From: Chionis minor | Lineage: Eukaryota; Chordata; Aves; Charadriiformes; Chionididae | NCBI GenBank assembly: GCA_013398295.1 | Contig: VZSF01012080.1 | Coordinates: 186,001-250,000 of the forward strand | Reading direction: 5' to 3' | Length of the DNA stretch: 64,000 nt | Shown: piece after piece, positions 62,838 to 64,000 of the stretch | Position numbering within the stretch: the stretch's first letter is position 1 | Layout of the letters: every line of letters begins with the position of its first letter | Notes under the pieces: model-generated | The model's input: the letters and a program-made list of their open reading frames with translations, nothing else | What the model was told of the DNA's origin: nothing | Database searches by the model: none | Translations under genes and position numbers: made by a program

Positions 62838-64000
62838 GATGCCTTTTATTCTAAACTACTTTAACATTGTTTAGCTCAATGTTTTAACATTTCAAACTTT
62901 CAAGCTTAAACACTGATCACTACACACTGCAGCATTAAACATCTATTTATCTAGATAGTAACCATTCATAGTATCCACTAAAGATACATTTGTGCAGTCC
63001 TAAACCCTCATGTTACGACATGTTGTACTTATACATTAAAATATTTATTATACTCCACTGCAGACATGAAGGCCAGAGATATTTTCACATATATTCAATA
63101 TGAATGCGTTCTAATGCACACAAGTTCCATGCAGCATATGTAGCATCTAAAGCTACCCTGTAGATAACTGCATGTCAACATCTGTATTTCCAAAGTACGA
63201 TTAAAACTTCTGTAAATACTTTTTTTTAATCATTAATCCAGTGTTTGCATAAAAGGCAAATCCTGAGATTTACACAGTCATCCTCTTTCTAAAAATGCAA
63301 CCCTGACAGTCCTGCCTTCAGCTGAAACGCAAAAACCGAGCACTAAAATACCAAACTGCGCCATGTCAAATGTTGTAATAATACCTCATATATAACTACT
63401 GTTTGGTTTGCATGGGCTAGATTAGATTAGATGCAGAAAGAAGTTGGGACTTTGTCAGGAAGAAAAACATCAGAAGGGTGTTTGGGAAGCGAGCTCCATT
63501 CACTCTGAATTCCACAACCGTGTTCCTCCCATCCGTATTGGGAGTCTTGTGGAAGACATCATATTCCACATTGTCAGTGATCCTGGACAAGCCATGTCTG
63601 CTCTATTGGGCCCCATGCTTAGGGTTTCAGCACCCTATATGTTAGCATGAGCAACTGCTTTACAGGCACCTGTTGGCTGGCCCCGTGCCAGCCTGTGCTG
63701 TGCTGGTGGGTGTTATGACAGAGATAACAACCCAACCTGTCAGGAGATGGTATGTGATTCTGTTTGTTATACAAAATCAAAGGCATGACAGCATGGCAGG
63801 GAGAAAAGAACCTCTCCACGGATGGGATCTGCACAGCATGCTGTAGGAAAACCCACCCATGATCTGTGCTACATGAGAGAAGGCATCCTGAAATTTTGTT
63901 TTTAGCTACTAAAGGACAGCCTATTGCTTGCATAAGTGGGGAACGCAGTGCAGTACAAGACAGGGTATGCTTTTAAAGCACAACAGCTATTTTTTGCTAA
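62838..64000. other. Unique stretch to window end, GC-richer from about 63440
   Basis: AT-rich up to about 63430. From about 63440 to 63960 base composition rises and two opposed frames appear (plus 63444-63650; minus 63933-63619, 104 codons). Neither shows a recognisable family motif. The change may mark the edge of an unrecognised repeat or a gene fragment continuing past the window. Confidence 0.45.

Overview
The window is vertebrate, almost certainly avian, nuclear DNA. The evidence is the set of CR1 LINE fragments. They are 5'-truncated, their 3' ends carry GGTTGGA(C/A)...CCTTCCAA and an 8-bp ATTCTATG tail, and their reading frames encode the CR1 reverse-transcriptase C-terminus. A GGAGCAG-rich endogenous retrovirus LTR of a type common in bird genomes supports this. 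Assembly gaps (1-295, 51767-52760, and a single n at 50710) show a short-read style draft. I found no intact protein-coding gene, no rRNA or tRNA, no CRISPR array and no bacterial-type operon. The window reads as an AT-rich intergenic or intronic desert with scattered transposon debris.

Layout. 296-854: young-looking CR1 on the plus strand, cut at its left by a gap. 2146-2300: staged pentanucleotide array growing from the 3' end of a minus-strand CR1 (2301-2850) that carries a perfect 150-bp internal tandem duplication. 2916-3460: second minus-strand CR1. 4875-4958: degenerate hexanucleotide repeat. 11289-12146 and 14610-15040: minus-strand CR1s. 13361-13428: 34-bp tandem duplication. 15527-17284: solo ERV LTR with a 4-bp target duplication, split by a second LTR in the opposite orientation (16159-16776). 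17607-17657: isolated exon-like segment. 19257-19327: CR1 3' stub. 23618-23750: long imperfect hairpin. About 24-50 kb: unique-looking AT-rich DNA with only simple repeats. 50654-53914: an LTR locus that appears to be assembled twice around a gap. 55983-56840: older plus-strand CR1 with a large internal deletion. 57363-57956: minus-strand hydrophobic reading frame with one internal stop, possibly a membrane-protein pseudogene. 58-64 kb: unique AT-rich DNA.

Nothing here forms a pathway or operon. The activity recorded is retrotransposition, one insertion into an older insertion, microsatellite growth from a LINE tail, local tandem duplication and one probable assembly error. Most open reading frames of 60-110 codons are what AT-rich sequence and repeat antisense strands give by chance. 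The possible exceptions (17607-17657 and 57363-57956) are listed with low to moderate confidence.
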